Assembly: GCA_030052745.1 (NCBI GenBank)
Contig: JANBVO010000063.1
Location: forward strand, 92,999 to 156,998
Length of the DNA stretch: 64,000 nt
Direction: 5' to 3'
Origin: Pleurostoma richardsiae
Lineage: Eukaryota; Ascomycota; Sordariomycetes; Calosphaeriales; Pleurostomataceae
The translations under genes were made by a program, and so were the position numbers. Positions 11,602-20,932 of this stretch are shown piece after piece. The first letter of the stretch is position 1, and the number at the start of each line of letters is the position of its first letter. Below the pieces are notes generated by a model that saw only the letters and a program-made list of their open reading frames with translations, did not search any database and had not been told where the DNA came from.

Positions 11602-12222
11602 TCACTTCCTCGTCTTCACATCTCGTATCATAAAGCATTGCGCATACTTCCCCCCGAAGAACCTCAATGTCTCCAGCTCCCGGAAGCCATACCGCTCGTA
11701 TACGGGCTTTCCCTCCGGCGTGGCGTCTAGATAACTCTCCAGGCCTTCCTCGTCTGCCCTATCCGTGCCCCACCGGATGAGCATCCCGCCCGCCCCCTTG
11801 CCCTGATATCCCGCCCTCGTCGCGATCAGCTCCAGGTACCAGTGCGGGCGGCGTCCCATGATCTGCTCGTGAAGCTCCCACAGCTTGCCAAAGAACTCGG
11901 CTGCCACCTGCGGGTTGCCGTCCGCCGGCCAGGCGTCGAGGTCAGGGAGCGGCTGGAACGGCGCATCAGGCGCATTCCACTTAGCGAAGGCAACAGCGGT
12001 CGCGGGAGTCGTCGATGTGTCCTCCACGACTAGAAAGCGCGCTGTCGGGTCGTGGATCTCATCACCTAGAGACTTTTGCCAGAATTCATGTGCCTGCTTG
12101 GAGGAGGGCGGGAAGCATGTCTGCGTCGGGATGCTGGATCCGAAGGCGTCGAAGTAGATCTCGCACATCTGCGCGACGTCTTCTGGGCGGCCGGGCCGGA
12201 GATTGAATGACGGCGATGGCAT
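11602..12222 (-). CDS. GNAT-family N-acetyltransferase
   Basis: A single-exon protein of 206 residues. It begins with FNLRPGRPEDVAQMCEIYFDAF, the usual first strand and helix of the GNAT fold. Motif A is visible as YLELIATRAGYQGKGAGGML at about residues 128-147, with the acetyl-CoA pyrophosphate-binding signature Q-x-x-G-x-G/A (YQGKGAG). It continues with DATPEGKPVYERYGF, the motif B region common in fungal GNATs. Members transfer the acetyl group from acetyl-CoA to a primary amine. The substrate cannot be told from sequence: small-molecule detoxification and protein acetylation are both possible. The length is normal for the family and there is no signal peptide, so I infer a cytosolic enzyme. 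It is convergent with the WSC gene, with about 160 nt between the two stop codons. Confidence 0.9.
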   Translation of the reverse strand: MPSPSFNLRPGRPEDVAQMCEIYFDAFGSSIPTQTCFPPSSKQAHEFWQKSLGDEIHDPTARFLVVEDTSTTPATAVAFAKWNAPDAPFQPLPDLDAWPADGNPQVAAEFFGKLWELHEQIMGRRPHWYLELIATRAGYQGKGAGGMLIRWGTDRADEEGLESYLDATPEGKPVYERYGFRELETLRFFGGKYAQCFMIRDVKTRK

Positions 12223-13108
12223 AGTCAGTAAGCACGACTGGGAGACGCGCGTAGACCTTTGGAATATGTTGAGCTTTGCTATGTTGCTGGGGGTCTTTGG
12301 TGAATTTGATGATGAAGCGGAATCAAGCCATCATATACGGAGTAGAAAGCACGGCAACAAGCGCTAATCATGGAGTAGTACCCGGGGGTCGGCCCGGCAT
12401 TCTTCGTAAAACCCCACAGCGGTGTCACCGAAAGCCGGGGTTAGGCCGGCTGACATCCCGGTGTGAGTCAACCGGGGGAGAGTTAAAATGCATGTAAGCC
12501 TGCTAACGACGCCGCAAAGAATGAATCTGCTGTTGGCTTACACACCATTTTGTCTTCTCGGGGATGGCCGACTCGTTCCGTGAGTTAAACTTTCCATACT
12601 CTTCTCCTCCCCTGATCTCATCGTCCGTTCGCAACTATTACTACTGAAGCCACCCGGTGGGAGAGAATCCCGAGCGGCATCCATGCATGTCCAATACAGC
12701 TAAAGGATTATGCGACCGAGGCTCCTGGCTATGGCTCCATTCGGACAGGCACAAAGAGCCAAGCCCGAACAATGGACTCTCGACCAAGCAGTTGTTCGCT
12801 TGTTTGTGTTGTTTGAACTCGCTTTGAAAACAAGGACATTGACTGGCCAATGTTTGACCAACAAAAGCAATGTTCGACGTAACGGCTCTTTGTTCATTCG
12901 GTATATATATGGTCGAGCTGCTCTTGTCTCCTCAGATGTTGGAGTCTTAGAATCCAGATCAAGTCTAAGACTGGCTCTCGACTCTTCAGAACTCGAAAAT
13001 CGACAAAGTGCCGACACAGAAAGCTTCCTGCAACCTACAACGGTCTTATCATCAAGCTAAGCACATAGCAAAGGTAAGCTCCACGCAATCGCCCCACGAT
13101 CTAGAACG
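12223..13108. other. divergent promoter region
   Basis: This is the shared upstream region of the GNAT gene (minus) and the orphan gene at 13109 (plus). A TATA-like element (GTATATATATGG, about 12901) lies roughly 210 nt before the plus-strand start. A donor-like GGTAAG at about 13072 could begin a leader intron. No gene is seen. Confidence 0.4.
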
Positions 13109-14437
13109 ATGCAGTCTGCCCCTCAAGCCCAGGGGCGTGAAGCCGTCGACCGCTACCTCCGCAATGAGCCAGGTGCTCAGGAACACCTTACATCCGAGAT
13201 AATTGCCGCGCATAGCAGCGCACAATCTCGATTGAAGAAGAAGGAAGCTGCTCCTGTGTCGAAGTTCTTTTCTCGGTTCCGTCGACAGCCGCCGCCTGCT
13301 GCATACCCCCTTCCGAGCCCGTCCTTCCTTGCGGACCGAGGGCTCGGATCTTGCTCTCCAAAGGTCCTTCAGGTGAGTGAATCAAACAGAGCACTCCCGG
13401 AATTGAGTCAAGAGACCTCAGCTACGCTGAGGGATCCTGCTTCCGCTGAGGCGCACTCTCCTGGGGTCATGGCCGGACTCCCGAACTCGTCTCTTGACGC
13501 GGACCTTGACTTGTCCATGGTTGCAGGCAGCCAGGTTTCAACCCCAGTCCAAGACGAAGTGCGAGACGATCATAGAGCTACATCCGTACACGTGGAGACT
13601 ATTAGTCTGGCTCAGGCCCAGCCGGTGTCTCTCTTGCCCCCAAGCGAAGGAGCGCTGCCCCCTTTGGCGGTATCTCCCATGTCTTCCCTTCTAGCCCCGC
13701 CATCCGATGCATCAAATCCGGATAACAGAAGCCTGGGGCAGGGTTGTAAAGCTCTAGGAAAAACCGCGAGCCCTTCAACTATCGTGATGACTGCCCCAAT
13801 GGTTGTGTCTTCGGGTATGGCGCCTTCGCGGGTTGTCAAACTAGGGCCAGCGGCTCCTAGTCTGCCGAGTTTCCCGCAGACACAGCAGCCACAGCGTTCG
13901 CAGGAAGACCACACGGCCAATCATTGGGAGCCATCATCGCCCTCGTTGAAGTCGGTCATCCGGACTCATTCCAAGTTGTTGAAACATTCTTCGGGTAAGC
14001 GTGACACTCCTGATGGTACGCCGATCGTTCCCGCCCGGAACGGTCCAGTTTGGGATTCTCCATCAACGTCTCTGAAGTCATGGGTCCGTGAGAATTCCAC
14101 TCTGTTGCAGTCGAAGTCGACAGCTGAGCCAGCTCCTATTCCCCGTGTCCTGATGCAGTCTGACAATGGGCCACACATGCGACGCTGCGTGGACAACAAC
14201 CCGTACTCCCTGGCCCTGCAATACACCTATGACCCTGTAACCGGGCTTTTCGGGCGCATAATTCCGTCTTATGGCTGGGAGCAGCTGCCCGCCGACTGGT
14301 CGCGCATTCTCCCCACCAGTCCCCTGGATTACACCCGCGGCTGGGCGGTCTCGGGCTGCCACTTTTATGCTCGATACTATGACGTTCCCATTCAGGGGGA
14401 CGCAGAGTGCCACGGGCAGGTCGTGCAGCGATGCTGA
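13109..14437 (+). CDS. disordered orphan protein with a duplicated SLKS motif
   Basis: One open frame of 442 residues without recognisable homology. The N-terminus is charged (SRLKKKEAAPVSKFFSRFRRQ), and the middle 250 residues are rich in Ser, Pro and Ala and look disordered. A short motif occurs twice, near residues 272-287 (WEPSSPSLKSVIRTHS) and 314-329 (WDSPSTSLKSWVRENS), about 42 residues apart. The last 85 residues are more ordered and aromatic (YDPVTGLFGRIIPSYGW, then WAVSGCHFYARYYD). No signal peptide or membrane helix is present. The start ATG was chosen as the first in a long open frame preceded by a TATA-like box. A donor-like GGTGAGTG at about 13371 raises the possibility of an intron, but the frame stays open without it. 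Function unknown. Confidence 0.6.
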   Translation: MQSAPQAQGREAVDRYLRNEPGAQEHLTSEIIAAHSSAQSRLKKKEAAPVSKFFSRFRRQPPPAAYPLPSPSFLADRGLGSCSPKVLQVSESNRALPELSQETSATLRDPASAEAHSPGVMAGLPNSSLDADLDLSMVAGSQVSTPVQDEVRDDHRATSVHVETISLAQAQPVSLLPPSEGALPPLAVSPMSSLLAPPSDASNPDNRSLGQGCKALGKTASPSTIVMTAPMVVSSGMAPSRVVKLGPAAPSLPSFPQTQQPQRSQEDHTANHWEPSSPSLKSVIRTHSKLLKHSSGKRDTPDGTPIVPARNGPVWDSPSTSLKSWVRENSTLLQSKSTAEPAPIPRVLMQSDNGPHMRRCVDNNPYSLALQYTYDPVTGLFGRIIPSYGWEQLPADWSRILPTSPLDYTRGWAVSGCHFYARYYDVPIQGDAECHGQVVQRC

Positions 14438-14958
14438 ACCACGGGGTTTGAGATGTAACATCATCCGCGCTGGTTGGATGCTACGCGGGCGATGCAGGCC
14501 GGTCCTGCAGGAACCCTTTGATAGCTTACATAGGACAGAACATCCATGTCATTTCTTTATTCCAATTCACATGCCAGTCTTGTCACTGCAGCAGCTGCCA
14601 TTGGTAGAGGTAAGCCTCATTAAACTCTCGCGTTACTTTGATCGTTTGTGAATTGGACTGTGCCAACAGGACTCCTACGTTAGACCAAGTAGTTTTTTGA
14701 GTACTAGAATTTAGAATATGGACGTAACTAGGTCCGCGTTAGTAACGAACAAGCTTGTTCTTAGTGTTTAGAAGCCATCTCGTTGAATATATGGAAGACT
14801 ACTAAGTTCAACCACTCCATGTCTCCATGCCTACAGTCCCTCTTGGCTTCAGCACGCGATGACATGGAGGTAACTAACGCTGAGTCCTGCGCTGTCGAGA
14901 GCAGATTCTACTCCTCTTCGACTTGACATGATATTAAACGAAGGCCACTATGCAGAAT
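14438..14958. other. intergenic between convergent genes
   Basis: The 3' flank of the orphan gene and of the short-chain dehydrogenase gene. It is AT-richer, with no open frame of interest and no RNA gene seen. Confidence 0.4.
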
Positions 14959-15726
14959 CTAGCGCCTCTTAGAGTCGGGGAAGTCGACGTATCCCTTTCC
15001 AGCGACGAAGGTGGCAAACCACGGGATATCGGATTTCCCCTCCGCGAGCTCAAGGTAGAACTCCCCGGCCGCTTTGCCGGAAACTTCACGACCGACTGAA
15101 TTGCCATCCGCAGCCCGCTCATCGGCGAAGAAAAATCTGGCTCTTTGTCAGGAATCTCTCGATAAATTAGACAAAGGACGATGGACTCACTTGTACCCCT
15201 TGTCCTTGAACAGTGCCGAAGACACCCCGATCCAGTAGCTGGCGGCGCTCTTGCCCACCCCTAGTGTAACAAAGTTGGCGGCCGGAGCGGTCACGGCAGC
15301 TAGGCGGTTTCCTGTGTAGACGAATGCTTTCGGGAGAGACTTGTCTAGCCCCTCAAACCCAGCCACAGCCTCCCTTGCAGCGGCATATGGGCTCGAGTTC
15401 GCGACCGCGAGGTCCTTCTCCAGATCCTTCACCGGCACGGTGAGCGGATTTGTGGCGTCTGCAGCCGGTGACACGGCGGCAGCGTTGTAGACGACGACGT
15501 TCGGGCTGCTGCCCAGCTTCTCCTTGACTGAAGCGAAGATGGATGGAACACTGTCTGGCTTGGCCAGGTCGGCCTGGATGGTCGTGTAACCTTCCGGCGT
15601 GGTCTGGCCATCGGCGCTCCGGGATACGAGCACGACCTTGTAGCCGGCCGAGCTGAAGCTCTTCGCGACGCTGAGGCCAATATTCTTTCCAGAGCCGAGA
15701 ACGAGAAGGATCTTTGAAGCGCCCAT
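14959..15726 (-). CDS. short-chain dehydrogenase/reductase-like protein
   Basis: Two exons: 15191-15726 and 14959-15136, split by a 54-nt intron (15137-15190; donor GTGAGT, acceptor GCCAG). The product is about 237 residues. I chose the ATG at 15726 because it is followed directly by the Rossmann motif (KILLVLGSGKNIGLSVAKSF); an in-frame ATG 12 codons upstream only adds a short tail. The second strand VVLVSRS and the NAA motif (VVVYNAAAVSP) are clear. The catalytic Tyr-x-x-x-Lys of classical SDRs is not evident; the equivalent region reads VGKSAASYWIGVSSALFKDKGYKF. This suits the atypical SDR-like fungal proteins that keep the NAD(P) fold. The second exon supplies the last strands (FFFADERAADG ... 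YLELAEGKSDIPWFATF). The substrate is unknown and the cytosol is the probable location. Confidence 0.85.
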
Positions 15727-16706
15727 GATAGCTGTTTGCCGAGGTTGTAGAATAAGTGTCACTGTGTCAATGCAGGCTTACGGGCTGTGCTGGCTTGGGA
15801 CCCAATAAGTCAATTTCTTCTCTAAGCCTTGAGACATGCGCCGCCAGTTGCCAGGGGACTGGCTATATTTATCACTTCACACTCGACGACGAAGACTGCT
15901 TTGAAGATCTGCCGAAGCTTCCGTTTGCGCAGTGTATCCCGTCTCGCCATCTTAGGTGCTAGTTGCATAATTAATGCCGGCTGGTGGCTGACAAATCCGG
16001 CCCCGTTACGCAGCACTCTCTCAACTGACTGATGGCAGAGCGTGCAATGGCGTTATGATCCTATGCTTTCATTCGTGCCCGCTCGGCCTACTAGGGGAGG
16101 TGTCGAGGCATTCGGACATTCTGACGGGCGATGACACCAGATGCGACGCGTGAACCTACTCGCGATGCTAGATGTGAACAGGGCGCTCTTCATATTTCTA
16201 GTTCTTGCGTAACATATTCGGTCGAGCTCGTCATTATTATATTCATTACCGCCGTGCATCCTTTGCATCTCGCATTAGCAAAGGAATATCTAGTCATAGA
16301 GACGAGTCTGCTCATGTTTTCGATCATCTCATCGACGGGCGATACAATGAGAGTCTTTCCATGGCATCCCTGTCAGACAGTAACAACCAATCAAGTGCGC
16401 GCTGTCGTCGTCTACGCGGCTACAAGTGTCAGTTCCATGCAAATTATTGACGCCGGGATAGGTCTGAGCGAGTTTCTGCTGCAGAAAGTGCCCGTCACCT
16501 GAAAACGAATGGGGTCATTCTAGTAAAAAAGATGAATTGTTTCACAGTGATAGCTGCCGCGCACCGTAACTTGGGTCCGTCACGACGACCGTGCGGCGCT
16601 TCACCAGTTGTCGGTAGAGCAGGGAGATGTTATACAACGTCGAAACTTCCTCCGGGAACTCGATACCTAGTCCTGACAGGAACCCGCATACTAATGTCAG
16701 CCCACC
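15727..16706. other. intergenic, no gene recognised
   Basis: Short open frames on both strands (for example 16131-16502 plus) lack domains and splice support. The left part is the promoter of the SDR gene. Confidence 0.4.
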
Positions 16707-17418
16707 CTACTCATAATCCCGATAATCATAAGGCAAAACCTGAGATACAACCACGGCCACGGCCGCTCCGACGATCGACCATACGAACATCATGAATAGC
16801 CGGCTCCCTGTAGTCCGGCCAAGCATGACAGCAAACCACACGGCGAATACCATGGTCAGGAAAAAAGTCAACCATGGAAGCCAGGAGACCGCCTGACGCA
16901 CCGGTAACGCGATAGACAACGCCGCGAAAATGACAAAGGCAACACACCAGGCCACATTCGATCTCACGATCTCGGCCATGGCACCGAGCATGTCGGCGTC
17001 GTTCGCAGTCCCCGGCGGCGTGTCGAGGGCCATCTGGCTCCCGCGCAAGCGGTGGCGGATCTCGTCCTTGAGCTGGCTGTCGGTGAGCGTGTACGGGTCG
17101 ATGTCTGCCTCGGCGAAGTCCTGGCGCATGGCCTCGGCCAGTGCCAGCACGGATCTCCAGCCTCGCGGGACCTCCGGCCATCCGGGGATCGGCAGCTTCC
17201 GGCTCGCCTCGAGCCAGACGCACAACATGGCAATGCTCCACAGGAGGGAGAGGACCAGGACTATGTATAGCTGTATGAAGGAGAAACCCCATTGGTATTT
17301 CTGGATCGACATGTCTGTTAGTGGCTACTCTAGCATATTACTGTTTCAGCAAGCGGTACCTCAGGTTTAGGATGGGCTCACACCTGCCCTTAGTCCTGAT
17401 GTACTCCAGGCTGTATGA

Positions 17419-17421
17419 CTA
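17419..17421 (-). other. in-frame TAG 2 of the membrane protein gene
   Basis: Reads TCG AAC TAG TCA TAC on the minus strand. The downstream residues SYSLEYIRTKGR, and the next junction into KYQWGFSF, keep the frame. I see only a weak 3-bp pairing around it. Confidence 0.8.
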
Positions 17422-18183
17422 GTTCGACTCAATGTATGTAATCCCTGAGATGTTTGCAAATAGATACTGGCCGGTACGAGGGTCCTTCCAAGAAGCGCCA
17501 AAGGGGTCACCGACATTATCATAATCTGCTGGTCCCATATAAGAGCCAGATATGTTTAGTGTTGGGGCTGGAAGTGTAATAATATTGGGCCATACTGAGG
17601 TCGTATTTTTCAGGCCATAAAACCCATAATTTCGGACGTCTGCTCGTTGTGTTAGTATGAAACGTGCTGTGTGATTAATGATGGAACCTTGACAGCACGT
17701 ACAGCTGGACACGTTGGCGAGGTTCAAGTAGTTGGGGCTTTGGCTGGCCTCGCCGTCCACCACAAAATGAGAGCCTTCAGCGATGACCGGATCTGCGCCG
17801 TTTGTCAGTACTAGGTGAACGTTCTGAAGCACCGGAAGAAAGAAAGGCATACCTTCGTCCGTGCTGTACCTCTCCCACACGACGGCGAAGTCTTTGGGCC
17901 ACCCGATACGATCGCCGTCGTGGATTATGTATACCAGCGGCCTGAAGTTAGAGAAGGGGATGAGATTCCCATCCAAGTCCGGGATGAAGGCTTTGTTTGT
18001 CGACGCATATCCCGTCATTGCGCTCACGAGCGTGGGAAACATGAGGATGAACATTGTCGAGACGACAAGGAAGATTCGCATAGCTCTTGACTTCAAGCCC
18101 TGATGTTGGATAAAATCCTTGATCAGGCACCAGGCCGACAATAGACTAGGCTCATGCTGAAGTGCGACAATCCAGAAGGTCCT

Positions 18184-18186
18184 CTA
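18184..18186 (-). other. in-frame TAG 1 of the membrane protein gene
   Basis: Reads GTC ACG TAG AGG ACC on the minus strand, in a frame continuous on both sides (APVT, stop, RTFWIVALQHEP). In the RNA, the four bases GGUC just before and GACC just after can pair, which puts the UAG in an 8-nt loop (hairpin spanning 18178-18193). Confidence 0.8.
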
Positions 18187-18584
18187 CGTGACCGGAGCTG
18201 CCGTCATCGCCGTTGCGAAGTAGTCTGAAAAGACCCTCCATGACACATAAACGAGAGCTGACTGACCCAGACGGCCGACTGTCTGCAGGGTCACAATGTC
18301 AGCTGATTGACTGACCTAGAAAGTGGCCTTGTTCAGAGTCTTACAATGTCCCACATTATGTCAATCACTTTTGCAGCCGTGAAAGACAGGGACCCGAAGC
18401 CAAGTGTGATCTGGAAGAAGCCCGACGCAGACCAAAGGTTGTAAGATCCACTGATGGGTACAAGGGAGCCGTCTGGCTGGCAAGCAGCATCTTCATATCC
18501 AGACTTTTCGAGGATACCCTTCACGTCGGCTGCGAGGAATATGATCATACCCAAGAGAAAAGGAATCCAGATCGGCACAAGAAG

Positions 18585-18746
18585 CCTGACCCCAACTCCT
18601 CTCCAGCCAGCCGACTTCAGGTCGCTCCAGGCGTCTCGGCAGGATTCTTTCAATCCCGCGACTATGTCGGCCCCAACTCTTCTCCATCCAGCCAACTTAA
18701 CGTAAATCCTGGCGTCTCGGCAGAATCCTTTCAGTTTCGCGACGAT
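18585..18746 (-). repeat. 81-bp tandem duplication in coding sequence
   Basis: Residues 45-71 and 72-98 of the membrane protein repeat each other. Both copies read IVA-LK--CRDA near their start and AGWR-VG near their end. The unit is 27 codons, so the duplication keeps the frame. Confidence 0.75.
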
Positions 18747-18878
18747 GTTGCCACGCGAGGAGCGTGGTCTCCTCTCCCCGGCTGCAGGTTCCCAACTCAG
18801 GAAGGAAATCGCATCAGCAGACGGCGACTGCGGAGGATACGCCGTCTCATCCTGGGAATAGGGGCGGCCCTTGCCCAT

Positions 18879-19599
18879 TTCTGCTGAACAAGCCCAGTTG
18901 CAAACGCCACAGTTCGGGGGTGGGTAACTATTTCATCCACGCCCGAAGATGTCGTGTCATATTCTGTTCAGCATAGATAGTTCGGGATATCAAATTGGAC
19001 CGATGAGGATTTGACGAAACGCAAGAGAGATCAATAAATGGAAGAGGCATCGGAGTCTTGACTGGGAGGCATGAAACATTGACGCTGAGTCCGAGGCGCA
19101 GCGATCACGAACCCCCCCTTTTCTATTCGACAGATTAAGCGCCCTGGATCCTTCGACCTGCCCTCGACCGGTTTTTGGCACCCAACCATAAACGGTTATC
19201 CGTCCGCCTGTTATCTATCTGGTTGCTAATGTCCCCTGAGGGTCTACTGACTCAATGCCCCCTCTTGCCACGTTGATGACAAACTGACCTACTGAGTGAA
19301 GATTAACGAGCGACAGCGAGTCTTCGAAACGAAACCCTGACCTTTAGGGAACTCCGCAATATAACGGGTCCTCTCCTACCTGGTCCTGCATCAGACCTGT
19401 TCCTCTTCCTGTTCTATCGCAGCTATGTCCAGATATGCCGGGGCAGCAAGCGGTTCCCGACCGGGAGCTGAGGTGCAGATCAGCCTGGGTCGCTATAAAG
19501 GGCCAACAGCTCGCGATGCAGGGGTTGAGGCGGCACCTTGTCTCATGCTTATCCCTTCTTCGTTGCACACGCGTCCCCGAGTGAGCGGATACGGCATCA
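18879..19599. other. intergenic, no gene recognised
   Basis: Promoter side of the membrane protein gene, followed by sequence downstream of the dynamin fragment that I cannot align to a gene. The dynamin frame stays open to 19344 but stops resembling the family near 19600. Confidence 0.4.
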
Positions 19600-19880
19600 A
19601 TGTGAGCGTCAATGCCGAGCTGACTTCGGTTGAGAGCGACCCAAACTCCTTCAGAAAAGAAGGCCCTCTCAGCCGCATCACGCTCATGGTTTGTAGCATG
19701 TCGCGTATCGCAATCCCGGTTTCTAACGATGTGCCACCCGAGACGAAACTTAACGTCCGTGTTTTGGGCAAGCTTAAGATACGACTTTTCACTCTCAAAG
19801 CCTTCGTGCAAGGTATCTGTCTTGGTAATGAGGCCAAGTGTCCGGTCTCCGTCAGGATCCATAGAATACTGCGCCAACCC
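19600..19880 (-). pseudogene. fragment of a fungal dynamin-like GTPase
   Basis: On the minus strand the frame from 19880 reads DPDGDRTLGLITKTDTL, then DVKFRLGWHIVRNRD, then ERDAAERAFF and SQLGIDA. This is the G4 region (TKxD, here TKTD rather than the usual TKPD) and the following part of the GTPase domain of fungal dynamin-family proteins, some of which are related to Mx. The P-loop and the G2 and G3 motifs, which should lie upstream, are missing. Directly upstream of 19880 the sequence turns into an AT-rich island with a stop in frame. Downstream of about 19600 the similarity is lost although the frame continues. The fragment covers about 90 of the roughly 700-900 residues of a full-length member, so it is a remnant. 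Such genes are often multi-copy and lie near HET loci. Confidence 0.8.
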
Positions 19881-20240
19881 TAATACTTATATAAAGAACT
19901 TTATCGAAAGAGACCCTGTTCTAAGGAACTACAGCGACTTAAAGTGTAACAACGCTTCCTTCCTCTTAGGAGATAGTAACGAGGGTATTATAACTATAAT
20001 GTTTTAGATTATAGATTTAGGAATAATTAATTGGTTCTAAAGTGTTTTCGCATTAATTTTACCGTTTATGTAAGAGAGTATTTAAAAATAAGAACTCGAA
20101 TAATAATACGTTAGTACGTTAAATCAAAGTTAAGAGTATATACCAAATATTAAAGCCTAGAATTAGGGCTTTTTAATCTATTGAACGGTTTAAATAGATC
20201 TGTTTATTTAGTGATGTTTTCGCTGTTTAATTGCAGGTAG
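19881..20240. repeat. AT-rich island, possibly RIP-mutated repeat
   Basis: About 360 nt that are visibly AT-rich and TpA-rich with few CpA, unlike the GC-balanced flanks. This fits repeat-induced point mutation of a former mobile element. No transposase motif is left. The dynamin fragment breaks exactly at its left edge. Confidence 0.5.
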
Positions 20241-20932
20241 TTGAATTTAGGTGTGGTTGACTTGGGCTGCAGGGGGGCCAGACTTGCGTTTATTTATTTT
20301 AACTGTCTTTTATTGAACGAGGGCGTGCGAGTATATCAACGGAGGAAGCTCAGCTCACCGAAAACACCGGGGTGTTGCTGGCCAGGCGTTGGCATCCCGC
20401 CAGTCATAAAACAACAGCTTAACGGGAAAGTCGACCTCCGCCACCTGCAAAGGGCACCGAAAGCAAAATGAAGCTCGGCGACCTGTATTGTGCCGCAGTC
20501 TGTGCACACGGACTGTGGTATAGTAGTTCTATTTGTATGACTTAGTACCCGATCATAGTCTACGGTTAAAAGTGTGCTTTCTAGCATCTCTGTTCTTGAC
20601 ACGTGGGCTTACCAGAAGCCTAAAATGCGCCATGCTCTCAGGTTTCGGGGCTCTTTGCTGTCTCCTGCTGATTGCCTCACAGCTGCTTTACCACTCCGTA
20701 TCGCGATACGAAGCTCCTACTCGACCAGGAGTGCACACTGAGCCGAATTTTGCTCTATCTAAATGGTCGAACCCAATATGGCTACCCATTGTGATCCGTC
20801 TCCCAAGTCGGAAGATTCCCCTTTCCGACGGGCGCTCGAGCGATTCAAGGATAAACATCTTAAGGACTAGAGTCCTCCAGGAGGGCATGGAGCAGCACGA
20901 GAAGCTCATTGAGGTGTTTGTATAGGGCGTAT
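20241..20932. other. intergenic, 3' flank of the HET gene
   Basis: Normal base composition returns here. The plus-strand open frame 20533-20925 shows no domain, and I do not call it. Confidence 0.4.

Larger units (their letters stand above)
16707..18878 (-). pseudogene. fungal multi-pass membrane protein with two in-frame TAG codons
   Basis: Five exons fit together: 18345-18878, 17853-18282, 17688-17792, 17382-17639, 16707-17314. Their total is 1935 nt, which is 645 codons with every junction in phase. Two TAG codons lie in frame, at 18184-18186 (codon 211) and 17419-17421 (codon 430); no frameshift is present. The protein has about seven hydrophobic helices, including LLVPIWIPFLLGMIIF, IFLVVSTMFILMFPTLVSAM, a long one after KYQWGFSF, and a final MMFVWSIVGAAVAVVVS. 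It carries blocks I recognise from a large, uncharacterised fungal membrane-protein family: AAKVIDIMWDI, VGRLGQ, FPTLVSAMTGYA, KYQWGFSF. Function unknown. Either this is a young pseudogene, or the UAG codons are recoded in the mRNA, for example to UGG by A-to-I editing. I type it as a pseudogene only because of the stops. Confidence 0.75.

Noticed and set aside
17380-18350. Explaining the two membrane-protein TAGs by additional introns
   Set aside because: At 18184 the only GT..AG pair nearby would give a 31-nt intron and the wrong frame. At 17419 no donor precedes the TAG that would keep both flanking conserved blocks.
19425-19883. 152-codon plus-strand open frame
   Set aside because: Antisense to the dynamin fragment, which matches a known family.
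20533-20925. 130-codon plus-strand open frame with a hydrophobic start
   Set aside because: No homology recognised, no TATA or splice context, and it overlaps the HET 3' flank.
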